DNA of 41,364 nt from Planctomycetia bacterium (GCA_030539295.1 JAUNSJ010000034.1:1-41364), one strand, 5' to 3'. Positions 9,164 to 18,841 are shown, counted from the first letter of the stretch. Translations and numbers: made by a program. Notes: a model not told the origin generated them from the letters alone.

Positions 9164-10096
9164 TTACGCCTCTTCCCACTGGGCACGGAGAAATTCGACG
9201 GACTTCGGAAATTCGACGGCCGGGTCGCCACTGCAACCGCACTCAAAACTACAGAAGTTCTGGTAACCAATGTACTTCAGACCGCGAAAACCATCGACGA
9301 AGGTGCGCGAATTCTGACCCGGAAGCGTACGTGCCGGCTCGGTCGTCCCCCCAGCTAAATGAACGTGCTTGACGTAGGGACCGCCCGAGATGAACGCGCC
9401 CAGGTCGCTGGCTTCTTCCGTATCCATGTGGTAGAAGTCGCCCATAACGCCGACCCCCGAATCGACGCCACCGCAGTCGCGGCAGATCGAGGCCGCGTCG
9501 GCTACCTGTCGCAGGAAGAAAGCTTCCATACGACACAGCGGCTCCAAAATGACCGATGTGTTGTGCTCCTTGGCAAAAGCCCCCATCTCCGGCAGGAACT
9601 CCAGGCATCGTTTGCGTATCTCCTGGTTGCTCAACTTCGTTTGCGTGGCAAAGGCAGGAACGTAAATCACGCCCTTGGCACCGAGAATGCCGGCGGCTTC
9701 CAGGGCCTTCTTCAAGGCATCGCGAACGACATTGATACGGCCGGTATCTTCTTTGCAGAGGTCGCCGTCGTGTGACCCCCAGCAGATAGCGCTGACTTGC
9801 AGTCCCGCATCGTCGGCCATCTTCTTAAACTCGGCCGGATTATCAACGACGCCTCCATGTGGCTCGACCGCTTCCAAACCATATTTCTTCATATTTGCCA
9901 TCTTGGCCGGAACCGTATCACCCGGGACCATACCGCCCACCTGGCAGCTCAAGCGGAATTTGGCTTCGGCACGCCGATCAAGCTCGCCTGTTGTTTTTGC
10001 GGCGACGGGAGTCGCAAAGGAGCCGAGCCCCGCCAAACCGGTCAGGCCGACACCGGCAAAAGTTCCAACTGCAAGAAAATGACGTCTGTTCATCAT
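9164..10096 (-). CDS. Tat-exported sugar phosphate isomerase/epimerase (TIM barrel)
   Basis: A 310-residue protein. The first 35 residues form a twin-arginine signal (NRRHFLAVGTFAG, then a hydrophobic stretch ending PVAAKT). The mature part is a xylose-isomerase-like TIM barrel, with likely metal ligands in VILEPLCR, GVMGDFYHMD, KHVHLAG and FCSFECGC. Related proteins are annotated as hydroxypyruvate isomerase-like or sugar epimerases. The start (ATG at 10094-10096, with a second ATG in tandem) follows AAAGGGAGA at 7 nt. It lies directly upstream of the RhaT-like gene. Export by Tat implies folding with a bound metal before secretion. Confidence 0.83.
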   Translation of the reverse strand: MMNRRHFLAVGTFAGVGLTGLAGLGSFATPVAAKTTGELDRRAEAKFRLSCQVGGMVPGDTVPAKMANMKKYGLEAVEPHGGVVDNPAEFKKMADDAGLQVSAICWGSHDGDLCKEDTGRINVVRDALKKALEAAGILGAKGVIYVPAFATQTKLSNQEIRKRCLEFLPEMGAFAKEHNTSVILEPLCRMEAFFLRQVADAASICRDCGGVDSGVGVMGDFYHMDTEEASDLGAFISGGPYVKHVHLAGGTTEPARTLPGQNSRTFVDGFRGLKYIGYQNFCSFECGCSGDPAVEFPKSVEFLRAQWEEA

Positions 10097-10126
10097 AGGA
10101 AAATCTCCCTTTGTAAGCGGTTCCAC

Positions 10127-10953
10127 GAGCAGGCACAGGTCATGACCCCTTCCTCCTGTTGGAAAGGAAGATCAGGAACGGGTCACCGGCCGCTTGAAAC
10201 CAGGTTATTCGAAAGGACCGACAGAACTACCAATTCTGACGCTTTCTATAGTTATACAGGATTCCGGTCACTTTTACAAGAACACCCTGGCAGAGAAAGA
10301 GAGGAAATTTTGAAAAATCGCTGGTGGATAAACTGTTAGTAAACTGTTAATAGATGTTGATAAGGTGTATTTCGCAAACAAGCAAATGCAAGACAAAACT
10401 GTTTACCGACAACTGTCGCCAGTTTAAAAACAGACTATAAACAGTTTTTAAACATGTTTTACACATCGATACAGGTCAGTGCAAGTTTTTACAATACAAC
10501 GGTTTAATAATATCACCCGCATACTTGTCAACAAAAAGATACAGGCTTATTACTACTACTATGTTTCTGTAAATAATGTATAAAGAATTATATCATTTTT
10601 TAATCCAGTGACGATATAATTCCTGACATATATTTTTCTTATAGTAAAGTCATTGTATCTTGTCTAAATTAAATAACAAGAGTACTTTTACCCAATTGCC
10701 TGAATTTTCTAACCGGTTTTGTGGGAATAGGTGTCAATTTTAACGATTATAATGGTCTTTTGGTCTTTCTTTACCTTCTCGCCCGAGGAAGGGATAGTAG
10801 AGAACAATGTTTTTGTTATAATAGGAGGAGTAGAATTCCCTCAAAGGCATTGCAGAGCGGCTTTTTTGTGGGATTCCCATTAAAAAACCGTCGCAAGCGT
10901 CCTGCACCCGGAGGCAACCTTGCTCAAACCGCAAGTAATAAGAGAAAATACCC
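10127..10953. other. AT-rich repeat-bearing intergenic region, candidate replication origin
   Basis: More than 800 nt without a gene, upstream of dnaN. Visible elements: AAACTGTT at 10330-10337, 10341-10348 and 10396-10403, and its complement at 10440-10447; the first two copies are 11 nt apart. A match to the DnaA-box consensus TTWTNCACA (TTTTACACA) is at 10457-10465, and a one-mismatch box (GGTGGATAA on the plus strand) is at 10323-10331. A run of five trinucleotides at 10547-10561 reads TAG-TAG-TAG-TAA-TAA on the minus strand, like DnaA-trios. The stretch 10560-10740 is very AT-rich. -10-like TATAAT hexamers occur at 10748-10753 and 10817-10822, without good -35 partners. Origin function is inference. 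Confidence 0.4.
10330..10447. repeat. Four copies of AAACTGTT within 118 nt
   Basis: Three direct copies (10330, 10341, 10396) and one inverted copy (10440-10447). The 11-nt period of the first two is one helical turn, which would favour cooperative protein binding. Partial copies (CAACTGTC) lie between. Confidence 0.6.
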
Positions 10954-12057
10954 ATGAAATTATCCAGTAATCGCGAGAAGTTTCAGCAACTATTCTCCAT
11001 AGCGAGAGACGTAGCGTCCCAGAAGGACGTTCGTCCCATTCTGCAAAACGTCAAAATTGTTGCCGATGGTGACCACATCGTCCTTTTGGCCACTGATGGC
11101 GAACTGTCCATTCGGCAAGAGACGAACGATTCGGTTGTGGTAATGGAGCCTGGCCAGGCCGTTTTGCCCACACGATATATGAGCGAGATACTCAGCGAAT
11201 CGCAAGATACGACGCTCGTTTTCAAGTCGTCAGACGACTCACTTTTCGTGCAAGGGGAAGCGAATCAGTTTGAGCTGCGCACACAGGGGTCGTCTGACTT
11301 TCCGGAAGTAGTGCCGTTTGATAAAGTTGCATATCACAAGATCGACGCAGGGGTTCTTTCGGATTTAATAAGACGAACCCTTTTCTCAATTGATTTGGGG
11401 AACAGTCGTTATGCCTTAGGTGGCGTTCTGCTGGAGTTGACCGAAGGCCGAGTGGGTGCGATCGCTACGGATGGCCGGCGATTAGCCTGGCAAGAGGGGA
11501 AAGCGGAATCCGTGGGTGGCCACGAGGCCGCGGAATCCACGATTCTACCGGCGAAAACGTTGCGCCTTTTACAGAAGGTTTTGGACAAGAAGTCCGGAGA
11601 AGTTTTTGTGGCGGTGACCGAGAATCAGATTTCCTTTAAGTGCGGAATGACGACGATTCACAGCCGACTCGTCGACGGGCGTTTTCCCAAATGGCGCAAT
11701 ATTATCCCCACGAAGGAGGGGAAACAGTGCGTTACGCTTGTGGCCCGACCGATTCAGGTGGGGACGCGACAGGCGGAAATTGTAACGACCGATAAGGAGC
11801 CAGGTGTGACCTACCGGTTCTCTTCCGGTAAGCTGGAAATGGGTGGTATGGGCTTGGAAGTTGGCAAGTCCGATGTTCAAATTCCGATCGTTTACGAAGG
11901 GGAAGAGATTTCTCTTAAGATTGACCCACGGTTCATTATTGAATTTCTCAAGGTCCTTCCCGACGATAAAATTATCAATATGTATTTCGCGGAGAATGCT
12001 ACGATTCTGTTTGAAACAGACGACGGTTATTCCTACGTGGTTATGCCGCTTGCGTAA
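10954..12057 (+). CDS. dnaN: DNA polymerase III beta subunit (sliding clamp)
   Basis: A 367-residue protein that forms the ring-shaped processivity clamp of the replicative polymerase. It begins MKLSSNREKFQQLFSIARDV and has the three repeated clamp domains. Family landmarks include RRTLFSIDLGNSRYALGGVLLE and ATDGRRLAW in domain 2, GRFPKWRNIIP, and a C-terminus ending YVVMPLA in place of the usual MPMRL. Length matches bacterial clamps. The neighbours are not dnaA, recF or gyrB, so this is an orphan dnaN rather than part of the classical dnaA-dnaN operon. The ribosome-binding site is weak (AAGAG). A strong terminator follows. Confidence 0.96.
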   Translation: MKLSSNREKFQQLFSIARDVASQKDVRPILQNVKIVADGDHIVLLATDGELSIRQETNDSVVVMEPGQAVLPTRYMSEILSESQDTTLVFKSSDDSLFVQGEANQFELRTQGSSDFPEVVPFDKVAYHKIDAGVLSDLIRRTLFSIDLGNSRYALGGVLLELTEGRVGAIATDGRRLAWQEGKAESVGGHEAAESTILPAKTLRLLQKVLDKKSGEVFVAVTENQISFKCGMTTIHSRLVDGRFPKWRNIIPTKEGKQCVTLVARPIQVGTRQAEIVTTDKEPGVTYRFSSGKLEMGGMGLEVGKSDVQIPIVYEGEEISLKIDPRFIIEFLKVLPDDKIINMYFAENATILFETDDGYSYVVMPLA

Positions 12058-12086
12058 CGGCGGCGAGAATTCCCGCAGGAGAAAGG

Positions 12087-12115
12087 AAGCCGGACTTTAC
12101 AAAAAAATCCGGCTT
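12087..12115 (+). terminator. Rho-independent terminator of dnaN
   Basis: AAGCCGGA at 12087-12094 pairs perfectly with TCCGGCTT at 12108-12115 around a 13-nt loop. T-rich sequence (ATTTTGTTTTTTTG) follows shortly after. The remaining bases to 12210 show no gene. Confidence 0.8.
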
Positions 12116-12210
12116 TCAATATTTTGTTTTTTTGAATTTTTGTCAGTAACAATCTTTTTTTACCCATAAAAAAAATACGCGTAATGGCAAAAGATATAAG
12201 ATAGAGTACA

Positions 12211-12792
12211 TTATTCCTTGTTTGTATTATCCTTACTCTGCTTCCCACTCCGCGTCCTTTGACGCTCTTGATTTTTTTCAGAACCATCGCTGGGACCGCG
12301 AGGGGCAGAAGCTGCGGCGAATGCTTGTAATTCTTCATCATTCAGATAACCGTCCTTATTTTTATCGAACTTTTTGAGAATTTTTGTAACGTCAGCAATT
12401 TTGAGACGGCCATCCTCCTTTACTGCGTCCCGGAAAAGCCACCGAAGCATGCCGCTACCGCCAGCACCACCTGCCATGCCGCCAGGCATGCCCGGGCCGC
12501 GACCACCAAAGTTTATGTTGCCATTACGCATCTCGTCCCGGGTGAGCAGTCCGTCGCCGTCGGCATCGGCTGCCTTCATGTTCTCAATCTGTTCGGCAGG
12601 CATGCGCTCTGTTACGGTCAGTTTCGACAGGTCGATACTACCATCGTCGGTCAAGAAGGCAGGACGAGGCCCTCGGCCTTGTGGCCCGCCTTGCGGGGCC
12701 TGGCCCGGTTCACCGCCCGGCTGAGCCTGAGCGATACAAGTCAAAAGCAGGAAAGAGGCCGCAGCCAGTGTCAGGTACACAAAACGTTTCAT
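12211..12792 (-). CDS. Secreted EF-hand calcium-binding protein
   Basis: A 193-residue protein with a Sec signal peptide (residues 1 to about 23, MKRFVYLTLAAASFLLL, ending AQAQ). Two EF-hand loops are visible: DADGDGLLTRDE at about 76-87 and DKNKDGYLNDEE at about 143-154. Both keep the acidic residues at positions 1, 3, 5 and 12. They are separated by a Gly/Met/Pro-rich linker (about 92-115) and preceded by a Gly/Pro/Gln-rich segment. Such small EF-hand proteins are common in planctomycetes, but their role is unknown. The start follows AAGGAG at 8 nt. A hairpin sits in the leader. The C-terminus is basic and rich in Gln, Arg and Lys. Confidence 0.88.
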   Translation of the reverse strand: MKRFVYLTLAAASFLLLTCIAQAQPGGEPGQAPQGGPQGRGPRPAFLTDDGSIDLSKLTVTERMPAEQIENMKAADADGDGLLTRDEMRNGNINFGGRGPGMPGGMAGGAGGSGMLRWLFRDAVKEDGRLKIADVTKILKKFDKNKDGYLNDEELQAFAAASAPRGPSDGSEKNQERQRTRSGKQSKDNTNKE

Positions 12793-12818
12793 AAACAGAC
12801 TCCTTGAATGAAAGTGAC

Positions 12819-12851
12819 GCCAGACGTAGGGAAGAATCCCTTGCGTCTGGC
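12819..12851 (-). promoter_or_regulatory. Stable hairpin in the 5' leader of the EF-hand gene
   Basis: GCCAGACG at 12819-12826 pairs with CGTCTGGC at 12844-12851, extended inward by AGGGA/TCCCT with one bulged base, around an AGAA loop. It starts a few bases after a -10-like TATTAT on the minus strand, so it could form the extreme 5' end of the mRNA. No T-tract follows in either direction, so it is not a typical terminator. Confidence 0.45.
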
Positions 12852-13083
12852 AATTGTTATAATACGGTCGAGCGGTGGTCTGAACGGACAGCCAACGGAC
12901 CGGCTTCGACTTTGAATTACCGAGTATATCTCCGGGTTCATCGGTTTAACACCATACGAGGTTGAAAGTTCCGTGAAATTTTCCCAATCTTCTGCTCGCG
13001 GGGAACAGATTTCTTCCAGAGATCGCGAGCCTAATGTCAGAGGGTCGGCGCAGGGCAGAAGTATGTAAAAGAGAAACAGGGCA

Positions 13084-13104
13084 GGGGACCCGTTGCGAGT
13101 CCCC
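13084..13104 (-). terminator. Terminator-like hairpin after the isocitrate dehydrogenase gene
   Basis: On the minus strand GGGGAC and GTCCCC (13084-13089 and 13099-13104) form a 6-bp GC-rich stem 23 nt after the stop codon, followed by a T-rich run (GTTTCTCTTTT). Confidence 0.5.
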
Positions 13105-13126
13105 AAGCCAAGAGTCACCCTTGAAA

Positions 13127-14221
13127 TTACAGGGCGTTGCAGATAGCCTCGGCCATCTCTTGTGTTCCGACCGCGGTGGGGTCATTGCGGTCATCCTTCA
13201 TATCGTAAGTTACGAATTTACCTTCTTTTATAACTTTCGCAACAGCATTTTCAAGACGGTTGGCCGCCTCAAATTCCTTGAGATAGCGGAGCATAAGCAC
13301 GCCGGAGAGAATCAGAGCCGTCGGGTTGACTTTATTCATTCCCTTATACTTGGGAGCGGATCCGTGGGTGGCTTCAAAGACGGCGCCGTCAGCTCCTATA
13401 TTAGCGCCTGGGGCAACACCCAGACCGCCAACCAGCCCCGCGGCCAAGTCACTCAAAATATCGCCGTACAGGTTGGGCAAGGCGACAATATCGTACAGTT
13501 CCGGCTTCTGGACCAGTTGCATACACATATTATCGACGATGCGGTCCTCAAATTCAATGTCCGGATAGTCGGCGGCCACGAGTCGCGCGACTTCGAGAAA
13601 GAGGCCGTCGGTAAACTTCATGATATTGGCCTTGTGGACCGCGGTTACCTTGTGCCGCTTGTTCTCTCGCGCGTATTCAAAAGCAGCTTTAAGCAGGCGG
13701 TGTGTCCCGAAAACACTAATCGGTTTAATGGAAATGCCGGTCTGATCGGCACCCGTCTGTATCTTGCGTCCCGTTGTCATATCATTAATAATGTCAATGA
13801 GTTGGGCAGTTTTTTTGTCGCCTTTTGGGAACTCAATCCCGGCGTAAAGGTCTTCGGTGTTCTCACGGAAAATGACCAGGTCAACGGGAACGGAGCTGAA
13901 GAAGGTACGCACGCCGGGATAGTACTTGCAGGGTCGAACACAGGCAAACAGCCCCAACTCTTGCCGAAGATGGACGTTTATACTGCGAAAGCCGGTCCCG
14001 ACAGGGGTCGTAATGGGGGCTTTGAGGGCACAATGAGTGCGTCGCACACTCTCCATAACGGCGTCGGGGAGCGGATTGCCCGTGCGAGCCATGACGTCTA
14101 TTCCTGCTTCCTGAACGTCCCAGTTTATGGCCACGCCCGTCGCGTCAACGCATTTCCGGGCAGCCGTAGCCAGTTCCGGTCCGGTTCCATCGCCGGTAAT
14201 AAGGGTAACTTCATATGCCAT
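13127..14221 (-). CDS. Isocitrate dehydrogenase, NAD-dependent type (isocitrate/isopropylmalate dehydrogenase family)
   Basis: A 364-residue beta-decarboxylating dehydrogenase. The N-terminus [13 protein letters not shown] and the motif [20 protein letters not shown] are typical of the NAD-type isocitrate dehydrogenases related to mitochondrial IDH3. Substrate and metal residues are in [27 protein letters not shown] and [15 protein letters not shown]. The cofactor loop is [20 protein letters not shown]. The TCA-cycle step from isocitrate to 2-oxoglutarate is most likely, but 3-isopropylmalate or homoisocitrate dehydrogenase cannot be fully excluded. The ATG lies 1 nt after the proS stop codon, with GGAAG inside the end of proS, so the two are co-transcribed. 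Confidence 0.88.
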   Translation of the reverse strand: MAYEVTLITGDGTGPELATAARKCVDATGVAINWDVQEAGIDVMARTGNPLPDAVMESVRRTHCALKAPITTPVGTGFRSINVHLRQELGLFACVRPCKYYPGVRTFFSSVPVDLVIFRENTEDLYAGIEFPKGDKKTAQLIDIINDMTTGRKIQTGADQTGISIKPISVFGTHRLLKAAFEYARENKRHKVTAVHKANIMKFTDGLFLEVARLVAADYPDIEFEDRIVDNMCMQLVQKPELYDIVALPNLYGDILSDLAAGLVGGLGVAPGANIGADGAVFEATHGSAPKYKGMNKVNPTALILSGVLMLRYLKEFEAANRLENAVAKVIKEGKFVTYDMKDDRNDPTAVGTQEMAEAICNAL

Positions 14222-14222
14222 T

Positions 14223-15959
14223 TTATTTCTTCCTTTCCGTTTGTATCATGGAGACAACCCGATCGACAATCGTATCGACCGATTCGAAATGCGATTCCTT
14301 TTCCCATCGCCATTTCCATTCGACTTTGTTCTCGGCCAGGCCCTTTTCACCGATCGTAATCCGTAAGGGGAAGCCGACCAGGTCCGAATCTTTGAACTTT
14401 ACGCCTGCCCGCTGATCCCGGTCGTCGAGTATGACTTCAATTCCGCGACGCTCAAGTTCGTCGTGCAGTTTCTCCGCCAGAGCCATACTGGCCGGATCGC
14501 TTACCTTTACCGGGCAAATATTGACTTCATAAGGAGCCAGGGCCACAGGCCAGATAATTCCGGATTCGTCGTAATGGGTCTCGACCAGTCCGGCAACGAT
14601 GCGGCTGATACCAATTCCGTAGCAGCCCATAATTATGGTCTTTTGCGTTTCATCGACGTCGAGAAATTTCGCGCTTAATGCCTCGGTATATTTCGTTCCG
14701 AGTTTAAAAACGTGGCCAACTTCAATTGCGTTCTCTATGGCCATTTTCTGTCCGCAGCGTGGGCAGACATCGCCCGCCGTGGCGTTACGAACGTCTGCAA
14801 ATTGCGCGACGTCAAAGTCGCGATGAAGATTGACATTAACCCGGTGGCGGTCCGCCTGATTCGCTCCGACAATCATATTGACCATGCCACGAACGGTAAA
14901 ATCGGCAATAATGGGAACCTGTTCCGCGAGAGCAACCGGCCCGGCAAAACCGACCGGAGCCCCGGTTACGCGTTCGACGGTTTTCTCGTCGGCCAGGACG
15001 ACCGAGCTCGCGTTGAGCAGGCGTCGGATTTTGTTATCATTTGCGTCGTGGTCTCCGCGAACGAGAATAGCGACCGGCTTGTCGTCGACCAGATAGATGA
15101 GCGTCTTGACCACTTTGTGAGGCTTGGCCTTGAGGAAAGCACAAACCTGTTCGATCGTGTGCATGTCGGGAGTCTCGATCACCGCAGACTCCTTACGCGG
15201 CACGTCCGGACCCGCCTCGTCGGGGCCAGTGCCTCCGATTTCCGCCTTCTCGGTATTCGCTGCGTATTTGCACCCGGGGCAGTAGACGACGTTGTCTTCT
15301 CCGTTGGGCGAAGGAATCATGAATTCGTGCGATGCGTCACCGCCGATCGGCCCGGACTCCGCCTCTACGGGCAGAAATTCCAATCCGCAACGGGTAAATA
15401 TGCGGCAATAGGCGTCGTACATCTTGCGATACGTCTCGTTGAGCGACTCCAGGTTTGTGTGGAAGCTGTAGGCGTCTTTCATGAGAAATTCACTTGTCCG
15501 GAGCAGTCCGAACTTCGGGCGTTCCTCGTTCCGAAATTTCGTCTGAATCTGATAGAGGGTTATCGGCAGTTGTCGATAACTGGAGATATATCGGGCTACC
15601 AGGTCGGTAATCTCCTCTTCATGTGTGGGGCAGAAGACAACCGGGACCTTCTTACCCGCTCGGGGCAGTACGCTTTTTATAAGGACGTCGCCGAACGCTT
15701 CAACGCGATTCGTCTGTTCATAAAGCGAAGTTGGGCACAAAGCGGTCATGAACAGCTCAACACAACCGGCGGCGTTCATTTCCTCTCGCACGATATTGAT
15801 GGCCTTATGCAGTGACCGGAGTCCCAGTGGAAGATAGGTATACGCACCGGCCATGACCTGGGCAATGAGTCCGGCTCGCAGCATGAGTATGTGACTGGGT
15901 ATTTCCGCGCCTTCCGGCGTTTCCTTTAAGGTGGGAATAAGTGTTCGCGACCATTTCAT
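14223..15959 (-). CDS. proS: Prolyl-tRNA synthetase, bacterial type
   Basis: A 578-residue class II aminoacyl-tRNA synthetase that charges tRNA-Pro. Class II motif 1 is in the N-terminus ([15 protein letters not shown]). Motif 2 is [15 protein letters not shown] followed by [11 protein letters not shown]. The proline-specific editing insertion lies at about 240-390 (for example [24 protein letters not shown]), as in the long bacterial form. Motif 3 is [15 protein letters not shown], followed by the anticodon-binding domain ([10 protein letters not shown]). The start follows GAGAGGA about 8 nt upstream. It lies downstream of apbE and is tightly linked to the isocitrate dehydrogenase gene. Confidence 0.97.
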   Translation of the reverse strand: MKWSRTLIPTLKETPEGAEIPSHILMLRAGLIAQVMAGAYTYLPLGLRSLHKAINIVREEMNAAGCVELFMTALCPTSLYEQTNRVEAFGDVLIKSVLPRAGKKVPVVFCPTHEEEITDLVARYISSYRQLPITLYQIQTKFRNEERPKFGLLRTSEFLMKDAYSFHTNLESLNETYRKMYDAYCRIFTRCGLEFLPVEAESGPIGGDASHEFMIPSPNGEDNVVYCPGCKYAANTEKAEIGGTGPDEAGPDVPRKESAVIETPDMHTIEQVCAFLKAKPHKVVKTLIYLVDDKPVAILVRGDHDANDNKIRRLLNASSVVLADEKTVERVTGAPVGFAGPVALAEQVPIIADFTVRGMVNMIVGANQADRHRVNVNLHRDFDVAQFADVRNATAGDVCPRCGQKMAIENAIEVGHVFKLGTKYTEALSAKFLDVDETQKTIIMGCYGIGISRIVAGLVETHYDESGIIWPVALAPYEVNICPVKVSDPASMALAEKLHDELERRGIEVILDDRDQRAGVKFKDSDLVGFPLRITIGEKGLAENKVEWKWRWEKESHFESVDTIVDRVVSMIQTERKK

Positions 15960-16015
15960 TTTCAGGGTCCTCTCTTGTGAATTGTGAAATACAAAAACGC
16001 TTGTAAAATCTTATT

Positions 16016-17053
16016 TTATCGTAAAAAATCGATCAAACAAGCACCGGGAAACCGGGCCAGTATTTTTTTGCCTTCTGTTTCGCCGAGAACACATATTGCG
16101 GAAGCAAGCGCGTCGGCATCAGCGGCACAAGGTGCCGAAACGGCTACCACAACATGCTCCGTTAACGGGTTTCCCGTCCTCGGGTCAATAATATGCGAGT
16201 AGCGCACCCCGTTAATTTCGACATAACGATTCGTATCGCCGCTACAGGCAATGCCGACATTGGCAAACACGCGGACCGGTCGCTCTGAATCGTCGGGGGT
16301 CAAAGTCGCGAATTCGACTCGCCAGCCGTCGGAACCAGGAGGCGGGTCACCAATTCGCAGGTCACCCCCAGCGTCGAGCAACGCAGACGTTATCCCAAAT
16401 GAGGCGAGAATCTCCAGAGCGTCGTCCAGAGCAATGCCTTTGGCCACGCCGCCCACGTCGAAACGCACGCCAGGGGCAAGAGTGCGGACCGCAGGCGGAT
16501 CAGCTTGCAGCTCCCAGCGGTCGTTTCCCACGAGCTGCCTGGCCTTTTCCAGGTATTCTGGTGGTGGTAATTCACGAAAAGAACGGCTTCGCCGCCACAG
16601 TTTCACGACCGGACTGACCGTAATATCGAAGGCGCCGTCCGTTTTTTCAGTGCAAGTGCGGGCAAAGGCCAGCACGCGAAAAAGGTCAGGAGAAAGAGCG
16701 ACGTAATCGTTCGTTTCGCTACTTTTCCGGCATACGGCAATGATTTCACTTTCCGGGTCGTAGTCACTCAAGATGGCATTTAGCTTATCGAAATGAGCAA
16801 AGACGGCGTCTGCCGCTTTTTGGGCTATGGATTCGTTCGAGGCATAGAAGGAGAGACGGACCGGAACGCCCATCTTGCTCGCGGAGAAATCGAAACGAGT
16901 CCACTCCGCGAACGTCTGATGCGAGCTCTGTTCCACCTCGCTTGCGGAGCAGGTCGATTCCTTTTCGAACGAGTCCGCAAAGCCAAGACAGGCAAGCCAG
17001 GCGACGACCGTTAAAACCGTTAAAACAATCGTCGCGCGAAAGTTCTGTGTCAT
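16016..17053 (-). CDS. apbE: FAD:protein FMN transferase (ApbE family)
   Basis: A 345-residue exported flavinyltransferase that uses FAD to attach FMN covalently to Ser or Thr of extracytoplasmic redox proteins. An N-terminal signal or anchor segment (FRATIVLTVLTVVAWLACLGF) ends in a Cys that could also be a lipidation site. Family motifs are FDVGGVAKGIALDDALEIL and SALLDAGGDLRIG. The C-terminal segment is RYSHIIDPRTGNPL, then the metal-binding ADALASAICVLG. The start codon overlaps the serA stop by 1 nt (TGATG), so translation is coupled. No RnfG or NqrC acceptor is in the window; the target must be elsewhere. Confidence 0.92.
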   Translation of the reverse strand: MTQNFRATIVLTVLTVVAWLACLGFADSFEKESTCSASEVEQSSHQTFAEWTRFDFSASKMGVPVRLSFYASNESIAQKAADAVFAHFDKLNAILSDYDPESEIIAVCRKSSETNDYVALSPDLFRVLAFARTCTEKTDGAFDITVSPVVKLWRRSRSFRELPPPEYLEKARQLVGNDRWELQADPPAVRTLAPGVRFDVGGVAKGIALDDALEILASFGITSALLDAGGDLRIGDPPPGSDGWRVEFATLTPDDSERPVRVFANVGIACSGDTNRYVEINGVRYSHIIDPRTGNPLTEHVVVAVSAPCAADADALASAICVLGETEGKKILARFPGACLIDFLR

Positions 17054-18678
17054 CAGCCGTTGAGCCATGACGGATGCTCACCAACCGCCGGCAACTTAAC
17101 GGCAACAGCAGTGGAAACTTGAGTCAGATTCTTTATGGCAGCAATGGCGTCGGCGGTCGGGGTATTGTCCAGCGAGAGAATACCAATCGCAGTTCCGCCC
17201 TGCGTCTTGGCACTGCGGCCGAGGCACATATGGGCAATGTTGACGCCATCTTTTGCCAGCAGGGAGCCGAGTTCGCCAATGACGCCTGGCACATCCTGGT
17301 GCAGGAAGAAGACGAGATTGCCATCTAAATAGCTCTCCAGACGCAAATCGTTGTACTGAATCAATCGCGGCATGGTTTGGCCAAAGAGCGTTCCGGCCAG
17401 ATAGGTTGACCCCTTATCTGTCGTGAATTCGACCCCGAAGACGGAGCGGAAGTCGCCAAAGTCGTTCGATTTCTCTTCGATCAGACTAATACCACGTTCG
17501 GCCATGAGCGAGGCGGCGGAGACGATTCCGATTTCCTCATCCAAGGCAGCGCTGAGCAGCCCGGCAGAAAAAGCAGCGGTGAGCAGCGAGGTGTTCTTCT
17601 GGCCAATTTCCCCTTTATATTTAAGAGTGCACGCGGTGAGTGGCCCCTCGGCGACCTGCGAGGTCAGAACGCCCATGCGATAGACAAGTTCCAATGAACT
17701 ATGAAGTTCAGCGAAAACGGCCGGGTCGAGCGACGCAAAGTTGACCGCCTGACGAATAACGCCCTTGGTGAGATAGTCGATAATAAGCTCGACCGCTTCC
17801 AGAGCAACGTTCGTTTGCGCTTCCTGCGTACTGGCCCCGAGGTGCGGCGTGCAGACAACGTGCGGCATGCCGAAAAGCGGATGACTCGTGCAGGGTTCTT
17901 CCGGATAGACGTCGATGGCAACACCGCCGAGCTGGCCGCTCTTAAGCCCTTCGACCAAAGCATCCATATTGTAAATACCACCCCGAGCACAGTTTATAAG
18001 GCACGCACCCTTCTTGAGCAAGGCGATTTGCGGGGTATCAATCAGGTTGCGAGTCGCGTCGTTCAACGGCGTGTGAACGGTAAGATAATCGACTTGCGGC
18101 AGGAGTTCGTTCACTGTGGGAACGAGAGTCACGCCAAGTTCCTTTGCCTTATTCGGGGTCAGGAAGGGGTCAAAGGCAAGAACGTTCATTCCAAAAGCCT
18201 TGGCAAAGCCGGAGACGACCTGGCCAATTCGACCCATGCCGATCACGCCAAGCGTCTTGCCACCGAGCTGATGCCCGGTGAATTTTTTGCGGTCCCAACG
18301 CCCTTCAATGAGCGACTGATAGGCCGGGTGAATATTGCGGCTCAGAGCGAGAATGAGCGCAAATGTTTGTTCTGCCGTCGATTGCGTATTGCCGCCGGGG
18401 GTGTTCATGACAATAACACCAGCACGGGTAGCCGCTTTAAGGTCGATATTATCGACGCCTACGCCCGCCCGGGCTATGGCTTTCAGACGCTTGTTTCCTT
18501 CGAGGCATTCGGCGGTGATTTTGACGCCCGAACGACAGATGGCGGCATCGAATTCCGTAAGCGTCTGACGGAGTTCTTCTCCTTTAAGACCAATTCGCTC
18601 TTCATATTCGACGCCCGCATTTTTCATCAGGTCGAGCCCGTCCTGAGACAGATTATCCAGTACAACAATCTTCGGCAT
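17053..18678 (-). CDS. serA: D-3-phosphoglycerate dehydrogenase, long form with ACT domain
   Basis: A 541-residue enzyme that oxidises 3-phosphoglycerate as the first step of serine synthesis. The NAD-binding fold has GMGRIG at 147-152. Catalytic-domain motifs include ARAGVGVDNID, NCARGGIYNMDAL and the catalytic-His segment TPHLGASTQEAQ. The allosteric substrate-binding domain follows (about 320-450), then a C-terminal ACT domain (HQDVPGVIGELGSLLAKDG) that usually binds serine for feedback inhibition. Length matches the long form. The start follows AGGGG. It is preceded by a good promoter and is coupled to apbE. Confidence 0.96.
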   Translation of the reverse strand: MPKIVVLDNLSQDGLDLMKNAGVEYEERIGLKGEELRQTLTEFDAAICRSGVKITAECLEGNKRLKAIARAGVGVDNIDLKAATRAGVIVMNTPGGNTQSTAEQTFALILALSRNIHPAYQSLIEGRWDRKKFTGHQLGGKTLGVIGMGRIGQVVSGFAKAFGMNVLAFDPFLTPNKAKELGVTLVPTVNELLPQVDYLTVHTPLNDATRNLIDTPQIALLKKGACLINCARGGIYNMDALVEGLKSGQLGGVAIDVYPEEPCTSHPLFGMPHVVCTPHLGASTQEAQTNVALEAVELIIDYLTKGVIRQAVNFASLDPAVFAELHSSLELVYRMGVLTSQVAEGPLTACTLKYKGEIGQKNTSLLTAAFSAGLLSAALDEEIGIVSAASLMAERGISLIEEKSNDFGDFRSVFGVEFTTDKGSTYLAGTLFGQTMPRLIQYNDLRLESYLDGNLVFFLHQDVPGVIGELGSLLAKDGVNIAHMCLGRSAKTQGGTAIGILSLDNTPTADAIAAIKNLTQVSTAVAVKLPAVGEHPSWLNG

Positions 18679-18841
18679 GTCAAAACCCCTTTTTTCTTAA
18701 TCTCGAATACACAATTTCTACGCATGCAACCCCGTTGGTAGCAAGGAGAACCGTGATGATCGAGTTTTTGTACCATTTGTTAAGCAGGCCGAAAGTCGGC
18801 CGGTCGGCACTCCTTCAAATAACAGAAAACCGACCAAGAAA

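Larger units (their letters stand above)
12793..13126. other. Intergenic region: EF-hand gene leader and isocitrate dehydrogenase 3' end
   Basis: No gene is supported here. On the minus strand a -10-like TATTAT (complement of about 12857-12862) lies just before the leader hairpin at 12819-12851. A terminator-like stem lies at 13084-13104. The middle part shows nothing further. Confidence 0.5.

Noticed and set aside
8109..9266. 385-codon open frame on the plus strand
   Set aside because: Antisense to the RhaT-like transporter; translation is full of His, Gln and Asn with no fold.
13034..14359. 441-codon open frame on the plus strand
   Set aside because: Antisense to the isocitrate dehydrogenase gene; no domain, no ribosome-binding site.
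14712..15815. 367-codon open frame on the plus strand
   Set aside because: Antisense to proS; composition typical of a shadow frame.
17701..18741. 346-codon open frame on the plus strand
   Set aside because: Antisense to serA, whose motifs are unambiguous.
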